A stretch of 64,000 bases of DNA from CAYJAY01 sp964370715. GTDB lineage: Bacteria > Bacillota > Clostridia > Oscillospirales > Ruminococcaceae. Location of the stretch: the NCBI GenBank assembly GCA_964370715.1, contig CAYJKJ010000001.1:1-64000 (forward strand), written 5' to 3'. Position numbers and translations under genes: made by a program. A model generated the notes under the pieces. The model worked only from the letters and a program-made list of their open reading frames with translations. It ran no database searches and was not told the origin of the DNA. Positions 28,535-37,402 of this stretch are shown piece by piece. Every line of letters starts with the position of its first letter. Position 1 is the first letter of the stretch.

Positions 28535-28617
28535 AACTATTAGGTGTGGACAATTGCGGTGACAAAATTTTTGTATGCTTGTTGCTCAACTCTAATTATC
28601 CACTCTAGAAATATTAA

Positions 28618-28657
28618 AAACGCAGTGTGAAAATGAACCTTTCTTCACACTGCGTTT
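28618..28657. terminator. Bidirectional terminator
   Basis: 14-bp arms AAACGCAGTGTGAA (28618-28631) and TTCACACTGCGTTT (28644-28657) with a T-run on the plus strand. It lies between the AraC regulator and the convergent reductase. Confidence 0.85.
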
Positions 28658-28659
28658 TT

Positions 28660-29190
28660 TTATCTTTTTGAATAGATTAAAATAACAACACCTTCCGCTA
28701 TGCTGTAGCTGTCGAGATGTAGCGATATGTTGGGGTTGTTTTCAAGAAACAGTTTTCTCCCGTCCCCTAAAACTGTTGGAATAACGCCAACGATATATCG
28801 GTCGATTGCGTTTTGTTTTATAAAAGGATCTATTATTTTTCCACCACCAAAAAGGAATATATTTTTGCCTTCCCTTTTTTGCTCCTCCAAAACAGCGACA
28901 ATATCCCCATTTATAAAATGAAGATTGTCTCGGTCTTTTTCGGGTTTTGATGTAGCTATATAAACGGTTTTATCTTTATATTGTGTATAATCTTTTTCAA
29001 AACCTTGGCGGTAACATTCCCCACCCATAACTATTATATCTATGTCGGTCAAAAACTCTGAAAAATCAAACGGAGTTTTTGTGTCAAGCGTCTTGTCGCC
29101 GTCGCCAGTTATCCATTCGAACCCTCCGCTTTTGTCTGCTATATATCCATCTAGGCTAATTGCAAGGTTTAAGATTATCTTTCCGCTCAT
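28660..29190 (-). CDS. Dihydrofolate reductase-fold (RibD C-terminal) family protein
   Basis: 176 aa. The start KIILNLAISLDGYIADKSGGFEW and the LFGGGKIIDPFIKQNAIDRY block match the RibD-C/DfrA family of NADPH-dependent reductases. The family is more often found in YyaP/YwjB-type proteins of unknown substrate than in true folate reductase. GGAAC precedes the ATG. It is a single gene between polC and a terminator. Confidence 0.85.
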   Translation of the reverse strand: MSGKIILNLAISLDGYIADKSGGFEWITGDGDKTLDTKTPFDFSEFLTDIDIIVMGGECYRQGFEKDYTQYKDKTVYIATSKPEKDRDNLHFINGDIVAVLEEQKREGKNIFLFGGGKIIDPFIKQNAIDRYIVGVIPTVLGDGRKLFLENNPNISLHLDSYSIAEGVVILIYSKR

Positions 29191-29256
29191 AATAGTTCCT
29201 CATTTCTTTAAATATGTATAGATTATTGTTTTAGAAAATTCCCCCGTTAGTTTTTC

Positions 29257-32200
29257 TTAAAACAACGAAACCTGGCTTTCTTTTGGCATATCTCCGAGCG
29301 CCCCAACTTGTTCAAGCGTGTCGAGAAGCGAAGCGGAAATCCCTTTATACGCCAACATCTCGTCTGCCGCTATGAAATCTCTGTCGTGAGCTGCTTCAAA
29401 CAAACATCTTGCGGCATTTTCGCCGACCCCTTTTATTGCGATAAACGGCAATCTTATACCGTCGGGTTCTATAAGATATTTCGTGGCATCGGATTTTTTT
29501 AGGTCTACCGTCAAGAATTTGCAACCTCGAGCTAGCATCTCACAGGTCACTTGAAGAGCAACATAGGTATCTTCATCTTTTGCGGTTTTTTTGACTACAT
29601 CCCTCATTCTCATCTTGCATTCGTTGAGTTTTCGTTTTGCAACCTTTAGCCCACCCATTGCGGCTTCGATATCGATATCGCTTCCACGAACGGTGAAATA
29701 AGCCGCATAAAACTCAACAGGATGATAAAGTTTAAACCAAGCAATACGAATTGCCGACGTTACATATGCCGCCGCATGGGCTTTTGGGAACATATATTTT
29801 ATAGTCTTGCAACTTTCAATATACCATTCCGGCACATTGTTTTCCCTCATGCTTGATAGAATTTCGTCGTTGAAAAGCCTTGAAGCGTTCCCTTTTCTTG
29901 TTATCTCCATGATAGTAAACGCAAGCTTTGGTTCAACACCTTTTTTGATAAGGTATACCATGATGCTGTCCCTCGTTCCGATAACCTCTGAAATTGTGCA
30001 GGTTTTATCGGCTATGAGGTTTTGCGCATTGTTTTTCCAAACGTCGGTTCCGTGTGAAAGCCCCGAAACTTGAATTAAATCGGAAAAACACGAAGGATTT
30101 GTTTCGAGCAAAAGATTAGCGACAAACCCGGTTCCCATCTCGGGAACCCCGAGCGTTCCTATCTTGTTGTCGATATCTTCGGGAAGTATTCCAAGCGGCT
30201 CGGTCGAGGTGAAAAGTTCGATGATTTTGGGATCGTTCATCGGAACATCGTTGACCGAAATGCCGGTGAAATCTTCGAAATATTTATAAAGAGTTGGAAC
30301 ATCGTGGCCTAGAATATCTAGCTTCAACAACGTGTCATGTAGCGAGTTGAAATCAAAATGTGTCGTTATAACTCCGCTATCTTTTGAATCCGCCGGATGT
30401 TGCGCCGGTGTGAAATCGGTTATTGTGTAGCCTTGAGGCAAAACGACCATTCCGCCGGGATGCTGTCCCGTTGTTTTTTTAACCCCTGTGCAACCAACTG
30501 TCAGGCGGTTTTCCTCCGCTTTGTTTAGAACGAGCTCGTTTTGTTCGGTATATTTTTTAACATACCCATACGCAATTTTGTCTTTTAGCGAAGAGATAGT
30601 TCCCGCCTTAAAAACCCTGTCGCTACCGAAAATTTCTTCGGTGTATCTATGCGCATTGGATTGGTATTCCGACGAAAAGTTAAGATCGATATCGGGGGCT
30701 TTGTCCCCCTCGAAACCTAGGAACGTTTCAAAAGGTATGTCGTGTCCGTCGCCATAAAGTGGCGTTTTGCATTTTGGGCAATCTTTATTCGGAAGATCAA
30801 AGCCACTCGCAACACCCTCTTGAAACTCTAGATACTGACAGTTTTTGCAGATATAGTGTGCCGGCAACGGATTAACCTCGGAAATTCCGACAAGATTTGC
30901 GATAAACGAAGAACCAACCGAACCCCTTGAGCCAACATGATACCCATCAAGTTCCGACTTTGCAACAAGCTTTTCCGCTATAACGTAAAGCACCGCAAAC
31001 CCATGCTTTATAATAGAATTAAGCTCTTTTTCCGCTCGGTCAACTATGAGTTTTTCGGGGTTTTCGCCGTATATTCTTTTAAGATTATCATATGAAAGTT
31101 GTTTTAACGTTTCTTCCGAACCCTCGATAGTTGGGGTGAACGTTCCGTCGGGTATTGGTTTCAGACTGCCGTCTATCATATCCGCAATTTTGTTTGGATT
31201 AGTTACAACAACTTCAAAAGCCTTTTGTTCACCAAGATATAAAAACTCCTCCAACATCTCGTTTGTATTTCTAAAATACAAATTAGGTTGCATCTTTGCA
31301 TCACTGAACCCTTGGGCTTCCATCAATATCTGGCGATATATCCCGTCTTTTTCATCTATAAAATGTGAGTCGCAAGTTGCAACTACCAGTTTACCCAGCT
31401 TTTCCCCCAAACGAACTATCTGCTTGTTAAATTCTTTTAGCTCCTCATCGTCTTCGGCTTTCCCCTCTCGAACAAGAAACCGGTTGTTGCAGATCGGTTG
31501 TATCTCCAAATAGTCGTATTTTTCGGCGATGTTAACAAGCTCTTGCCAACCTCGCTTTTCAAGCACCGCTTTAAAGAGATCCCCTTGTTCGCAAGCAGAC
31601 CCAACAACCAAACCTTCTCGATGTTTCATAAGTTCGCTATGCAAAATCCTCGGGCGTTTATGGTAGTATTCGAGATGTGATTTTGTAACGAGTTCATAAA
31701 GATTTTTAAGCCCGACTTTATCTTTCGCAAGTAGTATTATGTGGTTTGGCTTTGGTTGTCTAAAGTTAAAAGTTTCGTCTGTATTGCTATCATCAACATA
31801 ATAACCTTCGATACCGTATATAATCTTAAACTCGGTTTCTTTGTCACCTTTTCTTATCTTGTTAAGGGTTGACGCTGCGTCGGGAAACGCTTGAACCACG
31901 CCATGATCGGTTATCGCTATCGCTCTATGCCCAAATTTATACGCAAGCTTAATAACTTTATCGATATCGCAAAGCCCATCCACCGCCGACATCTTGGTGT
32001 GTAGATGCAGTTCAACTCTTTTCTGTTCGCTTTTATCTTTTCGTTTTTGCCGTTCAACCGTTATTATATCATCGGGGGTTAAAATAAAGTCTCCGCTGTA
32101 TTTATCAAACGTTACATCTCCCGAGACAACGACCGACATCCCGGAAGAAAGCTTTTCAAGCTTATCCGAAAGTGCATTTTTCATGTCAAATATTTTAAGG

Positions 32201-32967
32201 TTAATTGAACCTGTGTAGTCGGTTATCGAAATAGTCGTTATCTTTCCGCCGTTTTTTGTTGTGAAATCTTCTATTGCGAAGATATCGCCCCATATAACCT
32301 GTTTTCCGTTTTCGCTTCCGGCATCTGCTATCGTGCGAACCTTTGAAAGCTGCGGTTTTTTTCCAATAATTATTTGGTATTCGTCGTTTTCAAGGTCAAG
32401 ATTTTCGCTTATATTCTCGGCTATCTTTGCCTTTGTGTTCCCGCTAGGGGCGGCCACAGGTTTTATCGGGGCTGGGGTTCTTGCAACAAAGTTTTCAGTT
32501 TGTTTTTGTTTAACCTCTTTTATGTCCTCGATATATTTTATCTCTCGTTTAATACCAAAATATTCATTTAATATTTTAGAAAAATGCATCTCAAAATTAA
32601 AATTACCAATAAAATCTTTTGTAACATTTCTAAGCGTTATCGTTATTTCACTCTCGGTTATCTCAACAGGGCAATCATGAAAAAAACCATTTAACGGTAG
32701 TCCGTTTAGCTTTAATCGCTCGATTAAAAAAGAAAAAGCTTTTTGATCAAACCCTTTTGAAAAAAAATAATCCGTTTTAATTTCAAACTTTTTAAACCTA
32801 TCTTCGAGATATTTTTCAAAAGCTATAACAAAATTTTCGTTAAAATGCTCACAAAATAAAGACAAGTTGATAATCTCCTTGTCTTTATCTATAGTCACCT
32901 CTCGAACTAAACTATTATGATGTTCGCTATTAAAATCAGAGAACAATTGTGTTAATGGTACCGCCAT
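29257..32967 (-). CDS. polC: PolC-type DNA polymerase III alpha subunit lacking the exonuclease domain
   Basis: 1236 aa, about 200 shorter than usual PolC (about 1430-1450). It is the replicative polymerase of low-GC Firmicutes. Order: N-terminal domains (1-190), OB fold (about 225-310) and PHP domain (about 315-545; HLHTKMS, ITDHG, TCDSHF). The polymerase core has a zinc ribbon CKNC/CPKC (707-733), catalytic D759/D761 (PDIDLNF) and KAHAAAYVTSA near the end. Standard PolC carries a DnaQ-like 3'-5' exonuclease inserted in the PHP domain after the IIYGIEGYYVDD segment. Here the chain runs directly into HIILLAKD, and no FDVETTG-type motif exists anywhere. It follows ispG with zero spacing. Confidence 0.95.
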   Translation of the reverse strand: MAVPLTQLFSDFNSEHHNSLVREVTIDKDKEIINLSLFCEHFNENFVIAFEKYLEDRFKKFEIKTDYFFSKGFDQKAFSFLIERLKLNGLPLNGFFHDCPVEITESEITITLRNVTKDFIGNFNFEMHFSKILNEYFGIKREIKYIEDIKEVKQKQTENFVARTPAPIKPVAAPSGNTKAKIAENISENLDLENDEYQIIIGKKPQLSKVRTIADAGSENGKQVIWGDIFAIEDFTTKNGGKITTISITDYTGSINLKIFDMKNALSDKLEKLSSGMSVVVSGDVTFDKYSGDFILTPDDIITVERQKRKDKSEQKRVELHLHTKMSAVDGLCDIDKVIKLAYKFGHRAIAITDHGVVQAFPDAASTLNKIRKGDKETEFKIIYGIEGYYVDDSNTDETFNFRQPKPNHIILLAKDKVGLKNLYELVTKSHLEYYHKRPRILHSELMKHREGLVVGSACEQGDLFKAVLEKRGWQELVNIAEKYDYLEIQPICNNRFLVREGKAEDDEELKEFNKQIVRLGEKLGKLVVATCDSHFIDEKDGIYRQILMEAQGFSDAKMQPNLYFRNTNEMLEEFLYLGEQKAFEVVVTNPNKIADMIDGSLKPIPDGTFTPTIEGSEETLKQLSYDNLKRIYGENPEKLIVDRAEKELNSIIKHGFAVLYVIAEKLVAKSELDGYHVGSRGSVGSSFIANLVGISEVNPLPAHYICKNCQYLEFQEGVASGFDLPNKDCPKCKTPLYGDGHDIPFETFLGFEGDKAPDIDLNFSSEYQSNAHRYTEEIFGSDRVFKAGTISSLKDKIAYGYVKKYTEQNELVLNKAEENRLTVGCTGVKKTTGQHPGGMVVLPQGYTITDFTPAQHPADSKDSGVITTHFDFNSLHDTLLKLDILGHDVPTLYKYFEDFTGISVNDVPMNDPKIIELFTSTEPLGILPEDIDNKIGTLGVPEMGTGFVANLLLETNPSCFSDLIQVSGLSHGTDVWKNNAQNLIADKTCTISEVIGTRDSIMVYLIKKGVEPKLAFTIMEITRKGNASRLFNDEILSSMRENNVPEWYIESCKTIKYMFPKAHAAAYVTSAIRIAWFKLYHPVEFYAAYFTVRGSDIDIEAAMGGLKVAKRKLNECKMRMRDVVKKTAKDEDTYVALQVTCEMLARGCKFLTVDLKKSDATKYLIEPDGIRLPFIAIKGVGENAARCLFEAAHDRDFIAADEMLAYKGISASLLDTLEQVGALGDMPKESQVSLF

Positions 32968-34008
32968 CTAATCCCTCAACATAACCTTTATTTCATCCAA
33001 AAGCTCGTCCGCAATGTTGCCGGAAAGCTTTCTTATTGTTTCGCCCTTTTTAAATAAAACAGCGCAATCTTTCCCCCCGGCAATTCCGATATCCGCTTCC
33101 TTTGCTTCGCCGGGTCCGTTAACAACACAGCCCATGACCGCAACTTTAAGCGGTTTTTTTATATGTTTTGTTTTCTCTTCAACCTCTTTTGCAATCGAGA
33201 TTAAATCGATTTCGGTTCGTCCGCAAGTTGGGCAGGATATAACCTCGACCCTTTCGACAAGCCCCAGCGCTCCCAAAATCATGTTTGCAGCTTCAATTTC
33301 TTTTATCGGGTCGTCGGTCAACGAAACTCTGAGCGTTGCGCCTATGTTATCCAAAAGAAGGCTTCCTATGCCAATAGATGATTTAACAAGCCCATTTAGA
33401 TATGTTCCGGCTTCGGTTACCCCAAGGTGTAGCGGATAGTTATACATCTCGCTAAAAAGTCGATATGCTTTGGTCATAACCGCAAGGTTGGAGGATTTTA
33501 TCGACACAACAATGTCGTCGAAATCGCTTTTTTCAAGCAGTTCAACGTGTCTTTTGGCGCTTTCAACCAAAGCCATAGGGCAAACGCCGCCATGTTTTTT
33601 CAAGATATCTTTTTCTACCGAACCGGAATTAACCCCAATTCGAATAGGGATGTTTTTTTGTTTGCAAGCGTTTGCAACCGCTTTGACATTAGAAAAATCC
33701 CCTATGTTGCCGGGGTTAATTCTAATTTTATCAACGCCGGCTTCAACAGAAAGCAGCGCAATTTTATGGTCGAAATGGATATCCGCAACTATAGGAACCG
33801 AAACGCTTTGTTTCAGTTTATATATAAGCTCTACCGATTTTTCGGTCGGAACCGAAACTCGGATTATCTCACATCCCGCTTTTTCAAGCGCAACCGCTTG
33901 CTCAACGTTGCCGATAACATCAAGGCTGTGAGCATTAAGCATCGATTGTATTGCGATAGGGTTGTTTCCGCCTATCGCAATGTTTCCTATTTTAACCTGT
34001 TTTGTCAA
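32968..34008 (-). CDS. ispG: 4-hydroxy-3-methylbut-2-en-1-yl diphosphate synthase (flavodoxin)
   Basis: 346 aa. It is the sixth MEP-pathway enzyme and contains a [4Fe-4S] cluster. The cluster cysteines appear in SCPTCGRTEIDL and VMGCVVNGPGEA. The N-terminal KIGNIAIGGNNPIAIQSM is typical. The start is TTG, with GGGGTG eight bases upstream overlapping the rseP stop. It is the 345-residue short form found in Firmicutes. It lies between rseP and polC, the place of proS or ispG in related genomes. Confidence 0.96.
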   Translation of the reverse strand: MTKQVKIGNIAIGGNNPIAIQSMLNAHSLDVIGNVEQAVALEKAGCEIIRVSVPTEKSVELIYKLKQSVSVPIVADIHFDHKIALLSVEAGVDKIRINPGNIGDFSNVKAVANACKQKNIPIRIGVNSGSVEKDILKKHGGVCPMALVESAKRHVELLEKSDFDDIVVSIKSSNLAVMTKAYRLFSEMYNYPLHLGVTEAGTYLNGLVKSSIGIGSLLLDNIGATLRVSLTDDPIKEIEAANMILGALGLVERVEVISCPTCGRTEIDLISIAKEVEEKTKHIKKPLKVAVMGCVVNGPGEAKEADIGIAGGKDCAVLFKKGETIRKLSGNIADELLDEIKVMLRD

Positions 34009-34015
34009 ACCGTTA

Positions 34016-35053
34016 TCACCCCATAAAAAGTTTTGTTACATCGTTGTAGGTGACGAAAATCATTAATGTTAAAAGCAAAATAAGTCCGCCTGCATGGATA
34101 TACCCTTCATATTTTGGGTTTAATTTGCGCTTGGTTATTGCTTCAAAGATCAAAAACACAAGTCTGCCGCCATCGAGTGCCGGAAGAGGAAGAAGATTCA
34201 TAACCCCGAGGTTAATCGTTAAAAGCGCCATTATATATATAATGTTCTTAACTCCGTTTACAACGGCATCCGATATTACATTAACTATTCCAACGGGACC
34301 TGCGAGTTGATTTATCGGAACGTTTCCGGTTACAAGATCAACAACCGAAACGAACACCAGCTTAACCATCGAGATTGTTGCATAAAACGATTCTCGAATA
34401 ACGTTGAAAAATGTTTTTTCGACCGCATACACCTTAAAGTCTAGCACAATTTGGTCGATATCGGCTTCTTCGTTGTAGAACGTTTCGAATGTTACGCCCG
34501 AAACTTCAACCCTTTCGCCATCTCGCTCGACAATGAAATCCGCCTTACCTTCTTTAACTCGGAAAAGTTCATACAAAATATCATCGATATTATACATTCT
34601 TCTGCCGTTAATCGAGATGATTTTATCATCAACTTCAAGCCCTGTTTCATATGAAGAAGCGTTTTCTTCAAAGCTATGGATAGTCGTTGTCGCTATTGCG
34701 CCGCTCCATATTGTCAACGTCATCATAAGAAAAAAGCCAAGAATAAGGTTGAATATAGCGCCCATCGCAACGGTCAATATTCTGTTTCCTACGGGGGCTT
34801 TTCCGAAAGATCCTATTTCGTCGCTGTCTTCGTCTTCCCCCTCCATGCTAACAAAGCCTCCAATCGGAAAAAGCCTTATAGCATATACCGTGTCTTTGCG
34901 TTTCATTTTCAGAATAGTAGGGCCCATTCCGATAGCAAACTCGTTTACCTTAATCCCCGAAAGTCTTGCCGCCAAAAAATGTCCCAGTTCATGGATAAAG
35001 ATAATTATTCCAAAAACAAAAACCGCCGCAATGATCGTTATAATAATTTGCAT
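34016..35053 (-). CDS. rseP: Site-2 intramembrane metalloprotease RseP/RasP
   Basis: 345 aa from the ATG of MQIIITI; an ATG seven codons earlier lacks a ribosome binding site, while GGAAGGAA lies 13 bases before the chosen one. It is a membrane zinc protease with HELGHFLAAR near the N-terminus. A PDZ domain follows in the middle (SSYETGLEVDDKIISINGR), then NLLPLPALDGGRL with the third metal ligand. It cleaves anti-sigma factors and signal-peptide remnants in the membrane. About 325 bp of repeat separates it from dxr, its usual close neighbour. Confidence 0.93.
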   Translation of the reverse strand: MQIIITIIAAVFVFGIIIFIHELGHFLAARLSGIKVNEFAIGMGPTILKMKRKDTVYAIRLFPIGGFVSMEGEDEDSDEIGSFGKAPVGNRILTVAMGAIFNLILGFFLMMTLTIWSGAIATTTIHSFEENASSYETGLEVDDKIISINGRRMYNIDDILYELFRVKEGKADFIVERDGERVEVSGVTFETFYNEEADIDQIVLDFKVYAVEKTFFNVIRESFYATISMVKLVFVSVVDLVTGNVPINQLAGPVGIVNVISDAVVNGVKNIIYIMALLTINLGVMNLLPLPALDGGRLVFLIFEAITKRKLNPKYEGYIHAGGLILLLTLMIFVTYNDVTKLFMG

Positions 35054-35092
35054 ATTAATGATTGTTCCTTCCATAATAAGATTTTGTGTTGG

Positions 35093-35120
35093 TTTATTGC
35101 TTTGTTTTCAAAGCAATAAA
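35093..35120. repeat. 12-bp inverted repeat in the rseP leader region
   Basis: TTTATTGCTTTG (35093-35104) and CAAAGCAATAAA (35109-35120), 4-nt loop, 40 bp upstream of rseP. A second hairpin follows at 35156-35164/35171-35179. Either could modulate rseP expression, but there is no T-run on the minus strand. Confidence 0.55.
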
Positions 35121-35212
35121 TCGGAGCGATAATCGCCCAAAATCACAAAACCCAAAGTTTGAAAAACCTATTTCAAACTACAAACTAAGATTTCTCACCG
35201 TGCCGATTTAAA

Positions 35213-35263
35213 CTCCCTCCGTCAGGCTATGCCTGCCACCTCCCTCATGGAGGGAGGCTTTTT
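35213..35263. repeat. GAGGGAGG/CAGGC intergenic repeat with alternative pairing
   Basis: CCTCCCTC (35239-35246) pairs with GAGGGAGG (35250-35257), or the outer CTCCCTCC (35213-35220) can pair with the same right arm. CAGGC/GCCTG (35223-35235) forms an inner hairpin. A T-run follows on the plus strand. Similar CTCCCTCCGTC elements are widely scattered in Clostridial genomes. Confidence 0.65.
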
Positions 35264-35303
35264 TGCATTTCTACAACAGGAAGCTATATTTTCGCACAGT
35301 TCC

Positions 35304-35369
35304 GTAAATTTAAGTGGTTTTGGCTTTAGCCAAAATCGTGGCGCCGTTTGCCACGAAACTTAAATTTAC
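35304..35369. repeat. Cloverleaf-like structured repeat, second copy of the architecture
   Basis: Perfect 11-bp outer arms (35304-35314, 35359-35369) enclose two hairpins: TTTTGGCT/AGCCAAAA (35318-35335) and CGTGGC/GCCACG (35337-35355). Layout and length (66 bp) match the element at 45-108 although the bases differ. A hairpin at 35370-35380/35385-35395 covers the dxr stop codon. Confidence 0.75.
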
Positions 35370-35381
35370 AATTTGAAAAAT

Positions 35382-36527
35382 TTATTTTTCAAATTTATCT
35401 ACAAACTCCCTTGACTTAATATCGGTATCTATTAAATCATCAAGAGTATAGTTATCAATAATATCGATACTTTCGACCGCCGCCAAAACTGCTTTTCCGA
35501 TATCCAAAAACTCAATCCTTTTTTGAAGGAACAGTTCAACCGCTCTTTCGTTTGCAGCGTTGACGATACAAGTCGCCGTTCCGCCTCGTTTCGCCGCTAT
35601 TATACACGCTTTCAAGCATATAAACGTTTCGATATCGGGACGTTCAAACGTTAGGTTCGCCATACTTTCGATGGTTAACGGCTCAACGGGACAACTAAAT
35701 CTTTTTGGATATGTCAAAGCATATTGAATTGGTATTCTCATATCGGGTAGCCCCAGTTGAGCTATAACCGATCTATCCTCAAATTCAACCATCGAATGAA
35801 CTATGCTTTGTCGATGCACCGTTATGTCGATGTTGGAGGGGTCTATGTCAAAAAGGTGCATAGCTTCGATAAGCTCTAGCCCCTTGTTCATAAGCGTTGC
35901 GCTGTCAACCGTTATCTTTTTCCCCATCGACCAGTTAGGATGTTTAAGCGCATCTTCAAGCGAAACATTTTCAAGCCTTTTTTTAGTATACCCAAAAAAC
36001 GGTCCACCCGATGCAGTTAAAAATATTTTGCTAAGCTTGTTTTCTGCTGAACCTTCAAGGCATTGAAATATAGCGGAATGTTCGCTATCAACCGGAAGCA
36101 TCTTAACCCCATTTTGTTCAACAAGGTTTGTTATAAGCTTTCCGCCAACTACTAGAGTTTCTTTGTTGGCAAGAGCTATATTTTTTTTCGCTTTAATTGC
36201 CTCGATGGTCGGTTCAAGACCTGCAACGCCGACAACAGAATTTAAAACGGTGTCGCTTTTGTCGTTCACCGCTATATCGATTAAACCCTCTTTCCCAGAC
36301 AAAACTTTTATGTTGGTATGTGCAAGTTTTGTCTTAAGGCTTTTAGCCGCCGTTTCATCAATCACACAAACCGTTTCGGGTCTATGCAAAAGCGCTTGTT
36401 GCTCCAACAAATCGATGTTGGAATATCCCGAAATTGCGGTGACTTTAATCGAAAGATCTTTAACAAGCGAAAGCGCTTGCGTTCCTATTGAACCGGTTGA
36501 ACCAAAAACCGCTAGTTTTTCTGTCAT
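35382..36527 (-). CDS. dxr: 1-deoxy-D-xylulose-5-phosphate reductoisomerase
   Basis: 381 aa, full length. It is the second MEP-pathway enzyme, NADPH-dependent. The NADPH motif is GSTGSIG (residues 8-14). The metal and substrate blocks VDSEHSAIFQCL, ASGGPFFG and HPNWSMGKKITVDSATLMNKGLE are intact. There is no strong Shine-Dalgarno; it starts three bases after cdsA ends and is probably coupled. A hairpin overlaps its stop codon. Confidence 0.96.
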   Translation of the reverse strand: MTEKLAVFGSTGSIGTQALSLVKDLSIKVTAISGYSNIDLLEQQALLHRPETVCVIDETAAKSLKTKLAHTNIKVLSGKEGLIDIAVNDKSDTVLNSVVGVAGLEPTIEAIKAKKNIALANKETLVVGGKLITNLVEQNGVKMLPVDSEHSAIFQCLEGSAENKLSKIFLTASGGPFFGYTKKRLENVSLEDALKHPNWSMGKKITVDSATLMNKGLELIEAMHLFDIDPSNIDITVHRQSIVHSMVEFEDRSVIAQLGLPDMRIPIQYALTYPKRFSCPVEPLTIESMANLTFERPDIETFICLKACIIAAKRGGTATCIVNAANERAVELFLQKRIEFLDIGKAVLAAVESIDIIDNYTLDDLIDTDIKSREFVDKFEK

Positions 36528-36530
36528 ACA

Positions 36531-37376
36531 CTACACCACAATCGTTTGAAGAAACAACACGCAAACATAAGTTAGGGGTATTGTGAAAAGAACGCTGTCT
36601 ATTCTGTCGAGCGCTCCGCCATGACCCGGCATGATGTTCCCAAAATCCTTTATCTTGCATTCTCTTTTTATATACGAAGCGAACAGATCGCCGAAAATTC
36701 CGGCGATAGCGCCCAAGAAACCAATCAAAGCTATAACAAAGTATCCTAAGATCGGTATTTCACCAAACATTGATCGGCTGTCGCCAAATGTTGCATACAC
36801 TGCGAAATATATAACCGAGAATATAACGGTTGCAACAACTCCGCCTATTGCACCTTCAACGGTTTTTTTAGGGCTTATTTCGGGAGAAAGTTTGCGCTTT
36901 CCGATAGCTCTACCAAACAAAAAGGCAAAGGTATCGCAAAGCCAACCCAGCGCCATTGCGAAGATAGTTATAGCAAGCGAATCGCCATAGAAATCGCCAA
37001 CGCTGAACTGTTCTCTAATTAAAAGACAGGTTCCAAATCCGAATATTATCAAAAGACATTCAAGCAACACCGCAGCCGTATTTGCAAATAATATGTGTTT
37101 TTTAGAAATAATTATCAATATAGCAAACACAATTAGATACAAAATTGCAATGTATATACCAAAGCTAAACATCAATTTTGTATCTAAAAAACAAACCATC
37201 GCCGCCGGAATTAAACTGACATACCAAAACGGAACTTTAAATGCTTTGTGTATCTCGTATATCATCAACAAAAGCATTAAGAATGCCACAAAGTTTGCGT
37301 ATAAAGTGTCGTAGAAAGCCAGTGCGCTAAAAAGCAGCGCCAAAGCCGCTATCGCTGAAATAACCCTTGTTTTCAT
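36531..37376 (-). CDS. cdsA: Phosphatidate cytidylyltransferase (CDP-diglyceride synthase)
   Basis: 281 aa with about eight membrane segments. It makes CDP-diacylglycerol from phosphatidate and CTP, the branch point to membrane phospholipids. The C-terminal signature SYIKRECKIKDFGNIMPGHGGALDRIDS is present. GAGGAC precedes the ATG. It lies between uppS and dxr as in many Firmicutes. Confidence 0.95.
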   Translation of the reverse strand: MKTRVISAIAALALLFSALAFYDTLYANFVAFLMLLLMIYEIHKAFKVPFWYVSLIPAAMVCFLDTKLMFSFGIYIAILYLIVFAILIIISKKHILFANTAAVLLECLLIIFGFGTCLLIREQFSVGDFYGDSLAITIFAMALGWLCDTFAFLFGRAIGKRKLSPEISPKKTVEGAIGGVVATVIFSVIYFAVYATFGDSRSMFGEIPILGYFVIALIGFLGAIAGIFGDLFASYIKRECKIKDFGNIMPGHGGALDRIDSVLFTIPLTYVCVLFLQTIVV

Positions 37377-37402
37377 GTTGTCCTCATCTAATGTAATAAA
37401 AT

